Below are positions 24,315 to 33,506 of a stretch of 36,705 nt of DNA, piece after piece. The position numbers and the translations under genes are program-made. The stretch is from Clostridiales bacterium (GTDB taxonomy: Bacteria; Bacillota; Clostridia; Christensenellales; Aristaeellaceae): positions 1 through 36,705 of the forward strand of contig SFGO01000017.1 of assembly GCA_004556545.1 (NCBI GenBank), given 5' to 3'. Positions within the stretch are counted from its first letter, which is position 1. Every line of letters starts with the position of its first letter. The notes beneath the pieces were generated by a model, which did no database searches, was not told the DNA's origin, and worked only from the letters and a program-made list of their open reading frames with translations.

Positions 24315-26615
24315 TCAATCCGCCTTTCTGTTCATATAGACGTACAGATAAATCGCCGTGATGAGCTGCCTGCGATCCGCATCGCGGCACGCCCACGCAT
24401 ACATCTGTTTGGAAAACTCGTTATACAGCGCATAGCTTTCACTGCTCCGCTTCGGCTGAAGACGCGCCAGCAGATAGGCATAACGCGCCAGATTCAGCTT
24501 ATCGTTTTCCGCCTGCCGCAGCAGCTCCGTCAGGCGATACAGAAACGCCATGCCGCGTTCCTCCTGCCCTTGGAAGAAACGATTGAGCAGCGTGTATTTT
24601 TCGCCCATCACCTGCGCCGTGAACACCGGCCACGGATAAGTATGCGCCTGATGGGGATCAAACAGCGCGACCGCGTTTTTGCCCGGTTCATCCTTGGCGC
24701 GCTCCTCGAGCGCCGCCGTTTCATCGGCTGCCAGCCGAATCGGGTATTTTTCGCCATACAGCCCGATACCGCCGCTGATAGTCAGCGAGCCGCCGGTAAA
24801 CGCCGTGAACTGCTGATGAATCCGCTCCGCCGCCTGAATCACGTGATTCCATGCGCCAATCAGGAACACGTCATCGCCGCCGGAATACACCACCGAAACC
24901 TCCAGCGACTTGCCCTGCGTCAGTACCTCCCGCATATACCGCTTAAAGAACAGCGACAGCTGACGGGAAAGCGCCGCCGCGCGCGAAAGGGTCACGAAGT
25001 GATATTTGTCCGCGAGATTCGCGGCCTTTTCTTTTTCAAAGCCCGCGACAAACGCATGGCCGAGGTTATCCACATCCAGCCGGCAGACCGCCAGCCGTCG
25101 AATGCCCTCCGCCTGCCGCGCCAGCTCGGTATTCTGGTTGCTGGCATAATAATCGCACAGATCCAGCCGCGAGCTGTACGCCATGCCCGTATACGCGCGA
25201 TTTTTGGTATACACGCGCACGACATTCTCCGTCTTGAGCCGCTCGCGCGCCGCCTGTTCCTCCATCAGGCTCAGGCCCAGCCCGCCGGGCAGGGGCAGAT
25301 CCGCGTCCTTCGCTTCTTTGGCCACAACATACGCCACACGCGCTTCCTCCTGAATTTTGAGGGATAGCGCTTCAAACCGCGCGCACCATGCGCAGCGATC
25401 CTGCAAAAGCACATCCGTGCTGCCGCAGACCCTGCACTCGCGCCCATCCAGTCCTGCCTGCTTCCGATTCAGCCGGCGAATCTGCTCCGCCCGATACCGG
25501 CTGAGCTTATGGCGGCTGACTGCCTCGGAAACGCGGCTGAAAACGGCCTTATACGGCGCGCTGTCAGCCGGGGTGTTGGTCAGATCGTTGGCCGAGCAGG
25601 CGCTCCATCCATGGGCCACAAAGAGCGCCGTTCCGAATTGATCGATCAGCCAATCGTTCGTCCGGTCGTTTACGGTCTGCACAGCCGAAAGCGCCTTTTG
25701 CGTATGGGGCAGCAGCAGATAGCAATGCCCGCCGCCGCTGTAAATCAGGTTCACGCGGCTGAGCCCGCAAAGCTGAAGCACCTCATCCACATAATGCTCC
25801 ATCAGCATCTCCAAAAAGAAGGAGCGGCTGCGAAGGGATTTCTGCGCGCCCTTGGTCGCAACGGTGTAGATGAATTTCTGTATGCCGGAAAGATCCGCCG
25901 TATAAAGCAAAAACGCCGGTTCGTCGCGGAAGGCTTTTTCGTTTTGAAACACGTGCGTTCTCAGATCCGCAACGCCGCGGTCGAGCAGGTATTCGCTGAT
26001 GCACGCGCCCACCGCCGCCGTGATTTTCAGATGGTCATAGAGCGAAATATCCGGGCTTTCCCCGGTATAGGTGCTGGACGGCACATTGGCCGTGCAGCTT
26101 TCCAGCAGCGCCAGCAGCGAATCCAGCCACGTTTCGGAAAGCGCCATTCCCTGCAATCCCCGGCTGAAAATCGCCAGCAGCGCCCGATACTGCGCCGACG
26201 CAACCGGCGGCTGTCCGCCCGGCAGGCGAAGCCTTCCGTCATGGGCGCAGGGCTCCAGCGCCAGGCCCGGGTGTTCGCCGTTCAGGTGGGTGAAGACCGA
26301 GCAGAGCGGCAACGTGCGGTCAAACCGCGCGCTTTCCCCCTCGATCTCCCGTCTGTCCGCCGCAGCCGCCACGTTATCCGCCACGCAGACGATATACGCC
26401 GTGCTGTTTTCAGCCGCGTTCGCCTGCCGCAGCGCCGGGGCATGATGCCAGCGCACACCGTCGAGCACCTCCTGCCACGCCGCGTCCTTCAGCCGTTCTT
26501 TCAGATAGGCATAGCCCGCCGACGCATGGTCCTGTTTTTCGCCTGCGCGGTAAACCATTTTGCCCACATCGTGCAGCAGGCCGCCGAATATCGCGTTCAG
26601 GGTTTGTGTATTCAA
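24315..26615 (-). CDS. cas10: Cas10 (Csm1), type III-A signal-generating subunit with HD and GGDD
   Basis: This 766-residue protein carries an N-terminal HD nuclease motif (LLHDVGKMV, His15-Asp16), two cyclase-like palm domains and a zinc finger with Cys394, Cys397, Cys408 and Cys411. The second palm has the active-site SGGDD (Asp581-Asp582). Both activities should therefore be intact: ssDNA cleavage and cyclic oligoadenylate synthesis on target RNA binding. DLSGIQKFIY near 241 is a family hallmark. The start is TTG at 26615, seven bases after GGGAGG; the reading frame continues upstream to 26780 through the promoter and the decayed repeat, which cannot be coding. Confidence 0.95.
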   Translation of the reverse strand: MNTQTLNAIFGGLLHDVGKMVYRAGEKQDHASAGYAYLKERLKDAAWQEVLDGVRWHHAPALRQANAAENSTAYIVCVADNVAAAADRREIEGESARFDRTLPLCSVFTHLNGEHPGLALEPCAHDGRLRLPGGQPPVASAQYRALLAIFSRGLQGMALSETWLDSLLALLESCTANVPSSTYTGESPDISLYDHLKITAAVGACISEYLLDRGVADLRTHVFQNEKAFRDEPAFLLYTADLSGIQKFIYTVATKGAQKSLRSRSFFLEMLMEHYVDEVLQLCGLSRVNLIYSGGGHCYLLLPHTQKALSAVQTVNDRTNDWLIDQFGTALFVAHGWSACSANDLTNTPADSAPYKAVFSRVSEAVSRHKLSRYRAEQIRRLNRKQAGLDGRECRVCGSTDVLLQDRCAWCARFEALSLKIQEEARVAYVVAKEAKDADLPLPGGLGLSLMEEQAARERLKTENVVRVYTKNRAYTGMAYSSRLDLCDYYASNQNTELARQAEGIRRLAVCRLDVDNLGHAFVAGFEKEKAANLADKYHFVTLSRAAALSRQLSLFFKRYMREVLTQGKSLEVSVVYSGGDDVFLIGAWNHVIQAAERIHQQFTAFTGGSLTISGGIGLYGEKYPIRLAADETAALEERAKDEPGKNAVALFDPHQAHTYPWPVFTAQVMGEKYTLLNRFFQGQEERGMAFLYRLTELLRQAENDKLNLARYAYLLARLQPKRSSESYALYNEFSKQMYAWACRDADRRQLITAIYLYVYMNRKAD

Positions 26616-26678
26616 ATAACCGCCTCCCGAAAATGGAGTTCCAGCAAGGTGGATTTTCTGTCTCCTTTGTTCCAGCTC

Positions 26679-26708
26679 ATTATACCATGTTCGTTCCCTT
26701 TTTGTACA
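26679..26708 (-). promoter_or_regulatory. Promoter of the cas10-csm-cas6 operon
   Basis: On the minus strand, TGTACA (26703-26708), an 18-base spacer and a perfect TATAAT (26679-26684) with extended -10 TGG. Transcription would start about 55 bases before the TTG of cas10, so the operon does not depend only on read-through from the array. Confidence 0.7.
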
Positions 26709-26739
26709 GCGTTTCGGATGGCGCCTGCCGTTCAGATGA

Positions 26740-26771
26740 TGGCGTGTCCCATCGCGGGGATAATTAGCTGA
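26740..26771 (-). repeat. Decayed CRISPR repeat beyond the array end
   Basis: GTCCCATCGCGGGGATAA (26746-26763) differs from the repeat core by one base and falls exactly where a repeat is expected: 33 bases (one spacer length) before the first listed repeat at 26805. Both outer ends have diverged. It is the leader-distal, oldest end of the array. Confidence 0.75.
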
Positions 26772-26804
26772 ACAGCTCAAAGCGCTCGGGAAGCTCTTTA
26801 TGAC

Positions 26805-29490
26805 GTTTTCGTCCCCTCACAGGGATAAATCTATAATACTTCTGTTTTCTTTCCAGGTCAATAACAAAATGTTTCCGTCCCCTCGCGGGGATAAATTGCA
26901 ATTAAGATATGCAGCGTTTGCAATCTGCAAATCGCAGTTTCCGTCCCCTCGCGGGGATAAATTGCAATACAATGACAAAATTGGGGAAAAAAGCTACTGC
27001 CGAGTTTCCGTCCCCTCGCGGGGATAAATTGCAATACACGTGGCAAGAATTACGGGCTGAAAATTGACCGGTTTCCGTCCCCTCGCGGGGATAAATGGCA
27101 ATTAAGCACGTAATCAAGGAGGGGCCGCAGGCGGGGAAAGGTTTCCGTCCCCTCGCGGGGATAAATTGCAATACAACCACCTACATTATAACACAAAAAG
27201 GAGCGGTTTCCGTCCCCTCGCGGGGATAAATTGCAATGGTGAATGACGTCAAGGCACGTAAAGCCGAAAAAACGTTTCCGTCCCCTCGCGGGGATAAATT
27301 GCAATAATCCTTGTGAAGTAATGTTCAAAGCCCCCGACGTTTCCGTCCCCTCGCGGGGATAAATTGCAATCGCTGAGACTAAAAGAAATCGACCACGGTA
27401 CCACGGTTTCCGTCCCCTCGCGGGGATAAATTGCAATTGACGGCAGCTGAAGCGCTGAAGGAAATGCAGAGCGTTTCCGTCCCCTCGCGGGGATAAATTG
27501 CAATAGCACAGCGTTTTGAAGTCATCGTTTACAACATTGTTTCCGTCCCCTCGCGGGGATAAATTGCAATTGGAGCCCGTATGTCGTCAGGAAGAGCACT
27601 GACCGTTTCCGTCCCCTCGCGGGGATAAATTGCAATATGGCACTTATGGTGATATCTACCGCCCCTATTGGTGTTTCCGTCCCCTCGCGGGGATAAATTG
27701 CAATCAGTACAGGTTTTCTCCCTTACTGGGCTTGTTCCGGTTTCCGTCCCCTCGCGGGGATAAATTGCAATGCAAACGATGGAGGAATTTAGCGAGAATC
27801 AGATTCGTTTCCGTCCCCTCGCGGGGATAAATTGCAATGATATGGGCTTATTGGACGCCTAACCCTTTGCAAGTTTCCGTCCCCTCGCGGGGATAAATTG
27901 CAATGACCCTAAAAGGGATTGGGCGGAGAACAAGCTCGGTTTCCGTCCCCTCGCGGGGATAAATTGCAATATGCAGCTTGCTCCGAACTGGGCGCGATCT
28001 GCTCGTTTCCGTCCCCTCGCGGGGATAAATTGCAATAAAGCGCGTTAAGCTAGAGGTAAAATGCGGCGCGGGTTTCCGTCCCCTCGCGGGGATAAATTGC
28101 AATCTTGCCAAAGGGCGCAAGGCGGCGGTGACGGGGTTTCCGTCCCCTCGCGGGGATAAATTGCAATCGGGAGCCAAACGAGGACGGCTACGGACTGCCG
28201 CAGGAGTTTCCGTCCCCTCGCGGGGATAAATTGCAATCAATGCCGCCGCCGGAAGCTCCGCCACCCACGCACGGTTTCCGTCCCCTCGCGGGGATAAATT
28301 GCAATGGCATGGAAATCCGCCGCAACCACATCACGGATGTTTCCGTCCCCTCGCGGGGATAAATTGCAATCGCCAACCATTAACGCAACCGCGATCTTCT
28401 TGGTTTCCGTCCCCTCGCGGGGATAAATTGCAATTGAAGATGTAGGCGATTTGCAGCAGCTTCCAAAAGTTTCCGTCCCCTCGCGGGGATAAATTGCAAT
28501 GCATAGCCCCGGCCATAGCGCCGGGGGCACACAGGTTTCCGTCCCCTCGCGGGGATAAATTGCAATAAACCGCACCCAAAAAGCACTGGAAGAGATCAAG
28601 GTTTCCGTCCCCTCGCGGGGATAAATTGCAATAGGAGGGGCAGAAAAGCCCCTCCCCATGCAGACAGGGTTTCCGTCCCCTCGCGGGGATAAATTGCAAT
28701 CATATCCCCGGCCATCGCGCCGGGGCATACAGTTTCCGTCCCCTCGCGGGGATAAATTGCAATAGAGCCCGCGATTTGGGCGAGCTGGCAGAAATCACGT
28801 TTCCGTCCCCTCGCGGGGATAAATTGCAATGGCCAGCATCAAGGGTAAGCCAAAGACCACGAAAAGTTTCCGTCCCCTCGCGGGGATAAATTGCAATTCC
28901 GTGGAACGGCCCGGTACGACGGCAAGCCGGTGTTTCCGTCCCCTCGCGGGGATAAATTGCAATATGACGGTCAGGATGGAAGCGTGTTCCAGCATGGGTT
29001 TCCGTCCCCTCGCGGGGATAAATTGCAATAGGCTACGGGCATTGATCTTGTCAACGGAGCGCTGGGTTTCCGTCCCCTCGCGGGGATAAATTGCAATCCC
29101 ATCGCTACCGCCCGGATCGCCGCCGGGCTGAGGTTTCCGTCCCCTCGCGGGGATAAATTGCAATAAGGCTGGGCCTATGATGCTGATTTGGACGATTTTG
29201 TTTCCGTCCCCTCGCGGGGATAAATTGCAATTGCATCCCCAGCTTGACAACGATCACGTGCTGGGTTTCCGTCCCCTCGCGGGGATAAATTGCAATGCCG
29301 GAGCTGGCCGAGAAGCTGGCGGGGAATCGTTTCCGTCCCCTCGCGGGGATAAATTGCAATTATAATGCGTTGTGACGATTATAAAACTATTAAGTTTCCG
29401 TCCCCTCGCGGGGATAAATTGCAATAAGGATGAAAAGAGCATGGCAAGAATGGGACGCGTTTCCGTCCCCTCGCGGGGATAAATTGCAAT
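26805..29490 (-). CRISPR. Type III-A CRISPR array, 41 repeats and 40 spacers
   Basis: A 32-base repeat occurs 41 times with spacers of 31-38 bases. On the plus strand it starts GTTTCCGTCC and ends AAATTGCAAT around a CCCCTCGCGGGG core. The transcribed strand is the minus one. There the hairpin TCCCC-GCGA-GGGGA has a GNRA-type loop, and the repeat ends in ACGGAAAC, which matches the 8-base crRNA tag style of Csm systems. The decayed repeat at 26805, the changed base in the repeat at 27071 (AAATGGCAAT) and the AT-rich leader beyond 29490 agree on this direction. Newest spacers are next to 29490. Two spacers are near copies (28501-28534 and 28701-28731). Confidence 0.98.
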
Positions 29491-29575
29491 AGCAAAACCG
29501 ACTCTTTTTCGTTTGCTATTCTTGTCTATTATATCACCTTTCGCTTGTTTTTGACGATATTTTTTTATTTTGGGA
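29491..29575 (-). promoter_or_regulatory. CRISPR leader with promoter
   Basis: This AT-rich, T-tract-rich stretch lies directly next to the last perfect repeat. On the minus strand it contains a perfect TATAAT (29528-29533) with extended -10 TGA; the -35 is weak. Transcription would start near 29521, about 30 bases before the first repeat. Confidence 0.75.
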
Positions 29576-29640
29576 CGTATTTTTTTCTTTTTTTCGCGAA
29601 GCTGCGGCAAAAACGCGGTGCGAACCCGGCATTTCCGCCG

Positions 29641-29654
29641 GTTTCGTCCCCCTG
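29641..29654 (-). repeat. Repeat-like fragment between csm6 and the leader
   Basis: GTTTCGTCCCCCTG resembles the repeat's tag-bearing end, whose first bases are GTTTCCGTCCCCTC, with one base missing and small changes. On the minus strand it reads as a degenerate tag. It lies 19 bases after the csm6 stop, inside a possible stem GTGCGAA/TTCGCAC. It may be a relic or chance. Confidence 0.35.
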
Positions 29655-29672
29655 TTTTTGGCCGCTTCGCAC

Positions 29673-31031
29673 TCACAGCCGCTTGGAGATATAGTCTCCG
29701 CACCGATCGTAGATGGTAAACAGCGCCCTGTCGCAGACCTCCGGATACGCATTTTCCAGCATTCCGGCAAAAATGCGAACCAGCTCATCCGCGCCATATA
29801 CCTTTCGGTTTCCATCCACGCAAACCCGCCGGATGTCCTCGTTCGTCACCGCGTGCAGCTGGTGCGCGGCCTGATTGCGCTGCTCGCTGTTCAGATTTTC
29901 GCAAGCCTCCAGGGTACAAAGCACATGCTCCGGCAGCTTTCCCAGGATTCGAAGCAGCGGCACGCCGACAAACAGGCTCAGGTCGCCGTCGTTCAGGTAT
30001 ATACCGCACCTGCGTTCCAACTCAGCCGCCACATCCGGCTGTTTCCGCCGCAGAACCTCCGGATGGAACCTGATCCGCCCGTTCGGGCAGCGCTCAATCG
30101 TCCCCCGCGTTTCTTCCGGCAGGCTGATTTCCATTTGTCTGGCCATCAGATGCGTCAAAAACGGGTTGATCCGCAGCACAAACTCCGAATAGCGTCCCGT
30201 GAGCTGCAGGTTGCGCAAAAGCAGATAGTATTCGCTCAGCTCGCGGTATTCGCTGCCCGCCGCATGCTTCACCGGATAAAGCTTAAACGGCAGGTTCAGC
30301 GGGCGCGCCAGCTTGTACGCCTCCTCTGTCTGCAAATCGTTTCTCACGGCCAGATGACGAATCAGCGGCAGAACCTCCGGCGGAAGCTGATCGCCGAGGG
30401 CTTCCAGCGCGCGATAGTCCCGCCGCGCCAGCAGGCTGCGCATCTGGGCGCTCACCCTGTCGCGCTGAATCGCAAAGAGCTTGGGTTCCGAGCAGCGGTT
30501 CGGCGCATCGGGTTCTTCGTCTTCGTTCAGCTCCAGCTCTTCCTCCACCGAATAGTTTTTCTTATTGGTTCGATCGGAATCACCGGATCGTTTATCTGGA
30601 TTTCTGACCTGCACCCCCACAATATCGCGGTCGTTATACCGGTTATTCAGCGCCAGCTGAGCCAGAATCATTTTCATCTGCGGCGTACCCGAGCTCAGAT
30701 TGATGAGAATCTGCGCCTCCGGGTTTTCACGAACAACCTGCTCAAAGAAATCGCTCATGGGCTGGGCCACCTGATCCAGATCGTCCGCATCCACAATGCC
30801 GCTCAGGTTATACCGAACCTCCGGCGCATATCCGCCCCATTTTTCCTGAATAAACCGAAACGTCTTCTCATATCGCCGGTCGCGCCGGTTGAGCATTTCC
30901 ATTTCGCTGCTCACAAAGATATACACCTTTTGAGGGCGGTAATGCCTCATCGCATGCATCATGCCGCCGTCACGCAGTCCGCGCACCGTATCCGTTGTGC
31001 CCACACAGGTAAAAAGAACGCTCTCCGCCAT
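29673..31031 (-). CDS. csm6: Csm6 CARF-HEPN ribonuclease
   Basis: The 452-residue protein has an N-terminal CARF domain. VLFTCVGTTDTVRG opens it, and LINLSSGTPQM (about 109-119) is the ligand-binding motif of Csm6. The C-terminal HEPN domain has Arg385 and His390 in RNQAAH (R-X4-H), the RNase active site. It should bind the cyclic oligoadenylate made by Cas10 and degrade RNA non-specifically. A charged linker (ELELNEDEEPD) lies near residue 165. The ATG at 31031 follows AAGGAGGGG; an open frame extends to 31157 without support. It is on the far side of the array from the other cas genes, but in the same direction. Confidence 0.93.
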   Translation of the reverse strand: MAESVLFTCVGTTDTVRGLRDGGMMHAMRHYRPQKVYIFVSSEMEMLNRRDRRYEKTFRFIQEKWGGYAPEVRYNLSGIVDADDLDQVAQPMSDFFEQVVRENPEAQILINLSSGTPQMKMILAQLALNNRYNDRDIVGVQVRNPDKRSGDSDRTNKKNYSVEEELELNEDEEPDAPNRCSEPKLFAIQRDRVSAQMRSLLARRDYRALEALGDQLPPEVLPLIRHLAVRNDLQTEEAYKLARPLNLPFKLYPVKHAAGSEYRELSEYYLLLRNLQLTGRYSEFVLRINPFLTHLMARQMEISLPEETRGTIERCPNGRIRFHPEVLRRKQPDVAAELERRCGIYLNDGDLSLFVGVPLLRILGKLPEHVLCTLEACENLNSEQRNQAAHQLHAVTNEDIRRVCVDGNRKVYGADELVRIFAGMLENAYPEVCDRALFTIYDRCGDYISKRL

Positions 31032-31139
31032 CGCAAGCCCCTCCTTTGTATGTTTTCCGTCCTGCAAAGACTTTTTCGACGTTGCTTCGTCTTTTCCCTG
31101 CAAGGGTTGCGGGGGGTCGGATAGGAAGAGCTGTTCCGG

Positions 31140-31204
31140 AACTGCTTGATCATCCATTCTTCATCACGAATGATTGTCCTCATACCAGGAGCATGCTCTG
31201 CCAT
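31140..31204 (-). pseudogene. Truncated start of an SNF2-type helicase gene
   Basis: AAGGAG and an ATG at 31204 begin MAEHAPGMRTIIRDEEWMIK, which resembles the first residues of large SNF2-family helicases found in defence loci (a PGMR-x-x-IRDEEW style N-terminus). After about 21 codons the similarity ends; the frame stays open to 30959 but runs into csm6 in another frame. The start lies 31 bases after the nuclease-helicase stop, as a next operon gene would. The family match is from memory of the motif. Confidence 0.45.
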
Positions 31205-31235
31205 TTTCGCATTCTCCTTAGAATCTTATTTCCCG

Positions 31236-33506
31236 CTATCGTGTGCAACCACCGTCTTGCGCCATTCTTCCGAAATACGCCTTCAGCTTTTCATCGCAAC
31301 TCTGCCGAATTTCAGCCTTTTCCGCATCCGTCAGCTTCTTCCACACAGCGGAATCCACTTCCACAATGCCAAGCGTCTTGGTGTGCCGCATCATCTGCAT
31401 GTCCTCAAAACGCTTGAAGGGGTTGGAGAGGATGTTCCGCTCGATTTCTTTGTCGGTGCAATCAGAGCGGCAGTAAAGGCTGTTCGCTTTTTCCACCGTC
31501 AGTCCATTGGCGCGGCGAGCCGCATAAAAGGCGCGGAAATAGGCAACCAAATCGCTGATTTTAATGTGGCCATTGCGGTCGGCATGTTCCAACACAGCAA
31601 GCATCAATACCGGCTTGTAGGAGTAGCTCATGTCCATTTTGCGAATCATGTCCATGAACAGCGCTTTGCGATTGCTGTCATCAATCAGCGTCCAGCCGTA
31701 CTGCTTCGCAGCGGCAGTCAATGTTTCTTCCTTGAAGTACTTGAAAGTGCGATGGTCGCTCATGGGGACAATCAGGTCTGGGACAATCAGACCGTCACGA
31801 ATGTACCGCTCCACAGTTTCGGACTGGACATTCACCCGGCGAACAAATTCCATCTGGCTAAGCATGCCTGCCGCTTCTTCTTGCCAGTTGAACAAGTCCA
31901 CCAGCTCATAATCCGTGGCATCCACCGGATAATCCACAATCGCTTCCGGCTTTTCGCCTTTTGCGTATAGATCATCTTCCGCCTTGTGCTGTGCTTGCGG
32001 CTCAAGGGCGAGTCGGCCGGGACGATATTCGTTCAACTTGAATAGCCGATGCAGCGAATAGGGCATGTTGTATTGGCTGGCATTATCCACAAAATCGAAC
32101 ACCATCAAGCTGGCTTTGCCCTCGCAAAGCCGCATACCGCGCCCTAACTGCTGCGTATACAGCACTTTGGACATAGTGGGGCGCGCCATGAATAGAACCT
32201 CGGTTTCCGGACAGTCCCAGCCTTCGTTCAGCAAATCACAGGCACAAAGCACCTTCAGCTTGCCGGAAGCGAATCGTGCGGTGGTCTCGTTGCGCTCGGA
32301 CAGCTTCATCGTGCCATCTACCGCCAATGCGGCAACACCGCGCTGATACAATTCGTTCGCAATCAGTTCGGCGTGCTTCCGGCTTGCACAGAAAATAACC
32401 GTTCGTTTATCGCGAACGTATTTCATCCAAGTGTCTACGATGAGCTTGTTGCGCTCCGGCACAAAGATTTTGCTTTCCAAGTCCTTGATGTTGTACTGGA
32501 TGCTGTTGAAGCGCACTTTGGTCAGGTCGATATTGGTGCGAATACGGATGCACCGAACGGGGACAAGTTCTCCAATCTCCACCGCGGTCTGGATGTCCAA
32601 GCGATGCGCGGTGTTCTTGAAGATTTCCAGAATATTGGTGCCGTCGGCGCGTTCGGGCGTAGCCGTCAGTCCCAGCGTAAAGCGAGGCTTGAAATAGGCA
32701 AGTATTTTTTGATACGTCTCCGCAGAGGCGTGGTGTGCTTCATCCACAATCAGGTAGTCAAAACTTTCCGGAAAGAAAAATTCCAGATTCAGCGCAATAC
32801 TCTGGACGCTGCCGCAAACAACCCGTGTGTTGATCTCCTTGCGATCTTCCACATACAGTCCCACAGAGGCTTCCGGCCAAATATATCCGAAGGTTTCAGC
32901 AGCTTGCGTAATGAGGTCTTTCGTGTGCGCGAGATAGAGTACACGCCCGCCAACCGCCTTCGCGTCCGATACTGCCGTCACGGTTTTGCCGGTTCCTGTG
33001 GCATGATACAGCAACGCGATGGTCTCGTTTCGGGCACGCATTGCCGCAAGATTCGCCAGTGCCTCCTGCTGATGCTCCTTCAAGGCGAAAGAACCGCCGC
33101 GCTGCGTCGGAAGATAATCCGCAATAGTGCGAAACAGGGGATGGTCGCCCAGGAAAATCCGCAGCTCATCCTTCACACGCTCCGGCTGAATCTGCATCAT
33201 TCGCACCGGCCAGCGATAAACCGCCCAGCCCAAGTGCATCATGCTGTTTTGCTTCGTCAGGTCATCGTCATGCTTTTCCTGCGAAACATGACCGGGAAGA
33301 TGACTGGCATCATCATCAATCTCAATGGCAATGCGCTTACCGCCATTTTCTAACAGAAAATCAGCGAAGCGGCTGTCGTTATAAATGTCATAGAAGGGAT
33401 ACTGCGAGTACAGGTAGCCGGTTTTCTCCGCGCCAAAAACCTCTTCAAACAAGCGAATGAAGAGGTTTTCCGCAGGGGAGCCGGATGCCGCACGATACTC
33501 GCTCAT
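31236..33506 (-). CDS. SF2 DEAD/DEAH helicase with N-terminal DUF559/Vsr-like nuclease domain
   Basis: The 756-residue protein starts with a PD-(D/E)xK-type nuclease domain of the DUF559/Vsr kind (about 8-105): RFADFLL with Asp49, then IAIEIDDDASH with Glu62, Asp64 and His69, and a late LGWAVYRW strand. An SF2 helicase follows, with Walker A ATGTGKT (169-175), DEAHH (255-259), LTATPERADG and QLGRGMR (motif VI). The C-terminal third (about 540-756) is a charged helical region with a possible small DNA-binding helix-turn-helix near 556-580. It overlaps the MazG-like gene by four bases (ATGA). The combination suggests nucleic acid defence or repair. Confidence 0.88.
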   Translation of the reverse strand: MSEYRAASGSPAENLFIRLFEEVFGAEKTGYLYSQYPFYDIYNDSRFADFLLENGGKRIAIEIDDDASHLPGHVSQEKHDDDLTKQNSMMHLGWAVYRWPVRMMQIQPERVKDELRIFLGDHPLFRTIADYLPTQRGGSFALKEHQQEALANLAAMRARNETIALLYHATGTGKTVTAVSDAKAVGGRVLYLAHTKDLITQAAETFGYIWPEASVGLYVEDRKEINTRVVCGSVQSIALNLEFFFPESFDYLIVDEAHHASAETYQKILAYFKPRFTLGLTATPERADGTNILEIFKNTAHRLDIQTAVEIGELVPVRCIRIRTNIDLTKVRFNSIQYNIKDLESKIFVPERNKLIVDTWMKYVRDKRTVIFCASRKHAELIANELYQRGVAALAVDGTMKLSERNETTARFASGKLKVLCACDLLNEGWDCPETEVLFMARPTMSKVLYTQQLGRGMRLCEGKASLMVFDFVDNASQYNMPYSLHRLFKLNEYRPGRLALEPQAQHKAEDDLYAKGEKPEAIVDYPVDATDYELVDLFNWQEEAAGMLSQMEFVRRVNVQSETVERYIRDGLIVPDLIVPMSDHRTFKYFKEETLTAAAKQYGWTLIDDSNRKALFMDMIRKMDMSYSYKPVLMLAVLEHADRNGHIKISDLVAYFRAFYAARRANGLTVEKANSLYCRSDCTDKEIERNILSNPFKRFEDMQMMRHTKTLGIVEVDSAVWKKLTDAEKAEIRQSCDEKLKAYFGRMAQDGGCTR

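Noticed and set aside
26688..26705. Possible further decayed repeat (GTTCGTTCCCTTTTTG) before 26740
   Set aside because: Spacing to the next decayed repeat is only about 19 bases and similarity is weak; it also coincides with the promoter spacer.
25509..26771. Plus-strand 420-residue frame opposite cas10
   Set aside because: Arg/Gln-rich shadow frame; the minus strand carries HD, zinc finger and GGDD motifs.
26800..29365. Many frames inside the CRISPR array with repeated IYPREGTET or NLSPRGDGN
   Set aside because: They are translations of the 32-base repeat, not genes.
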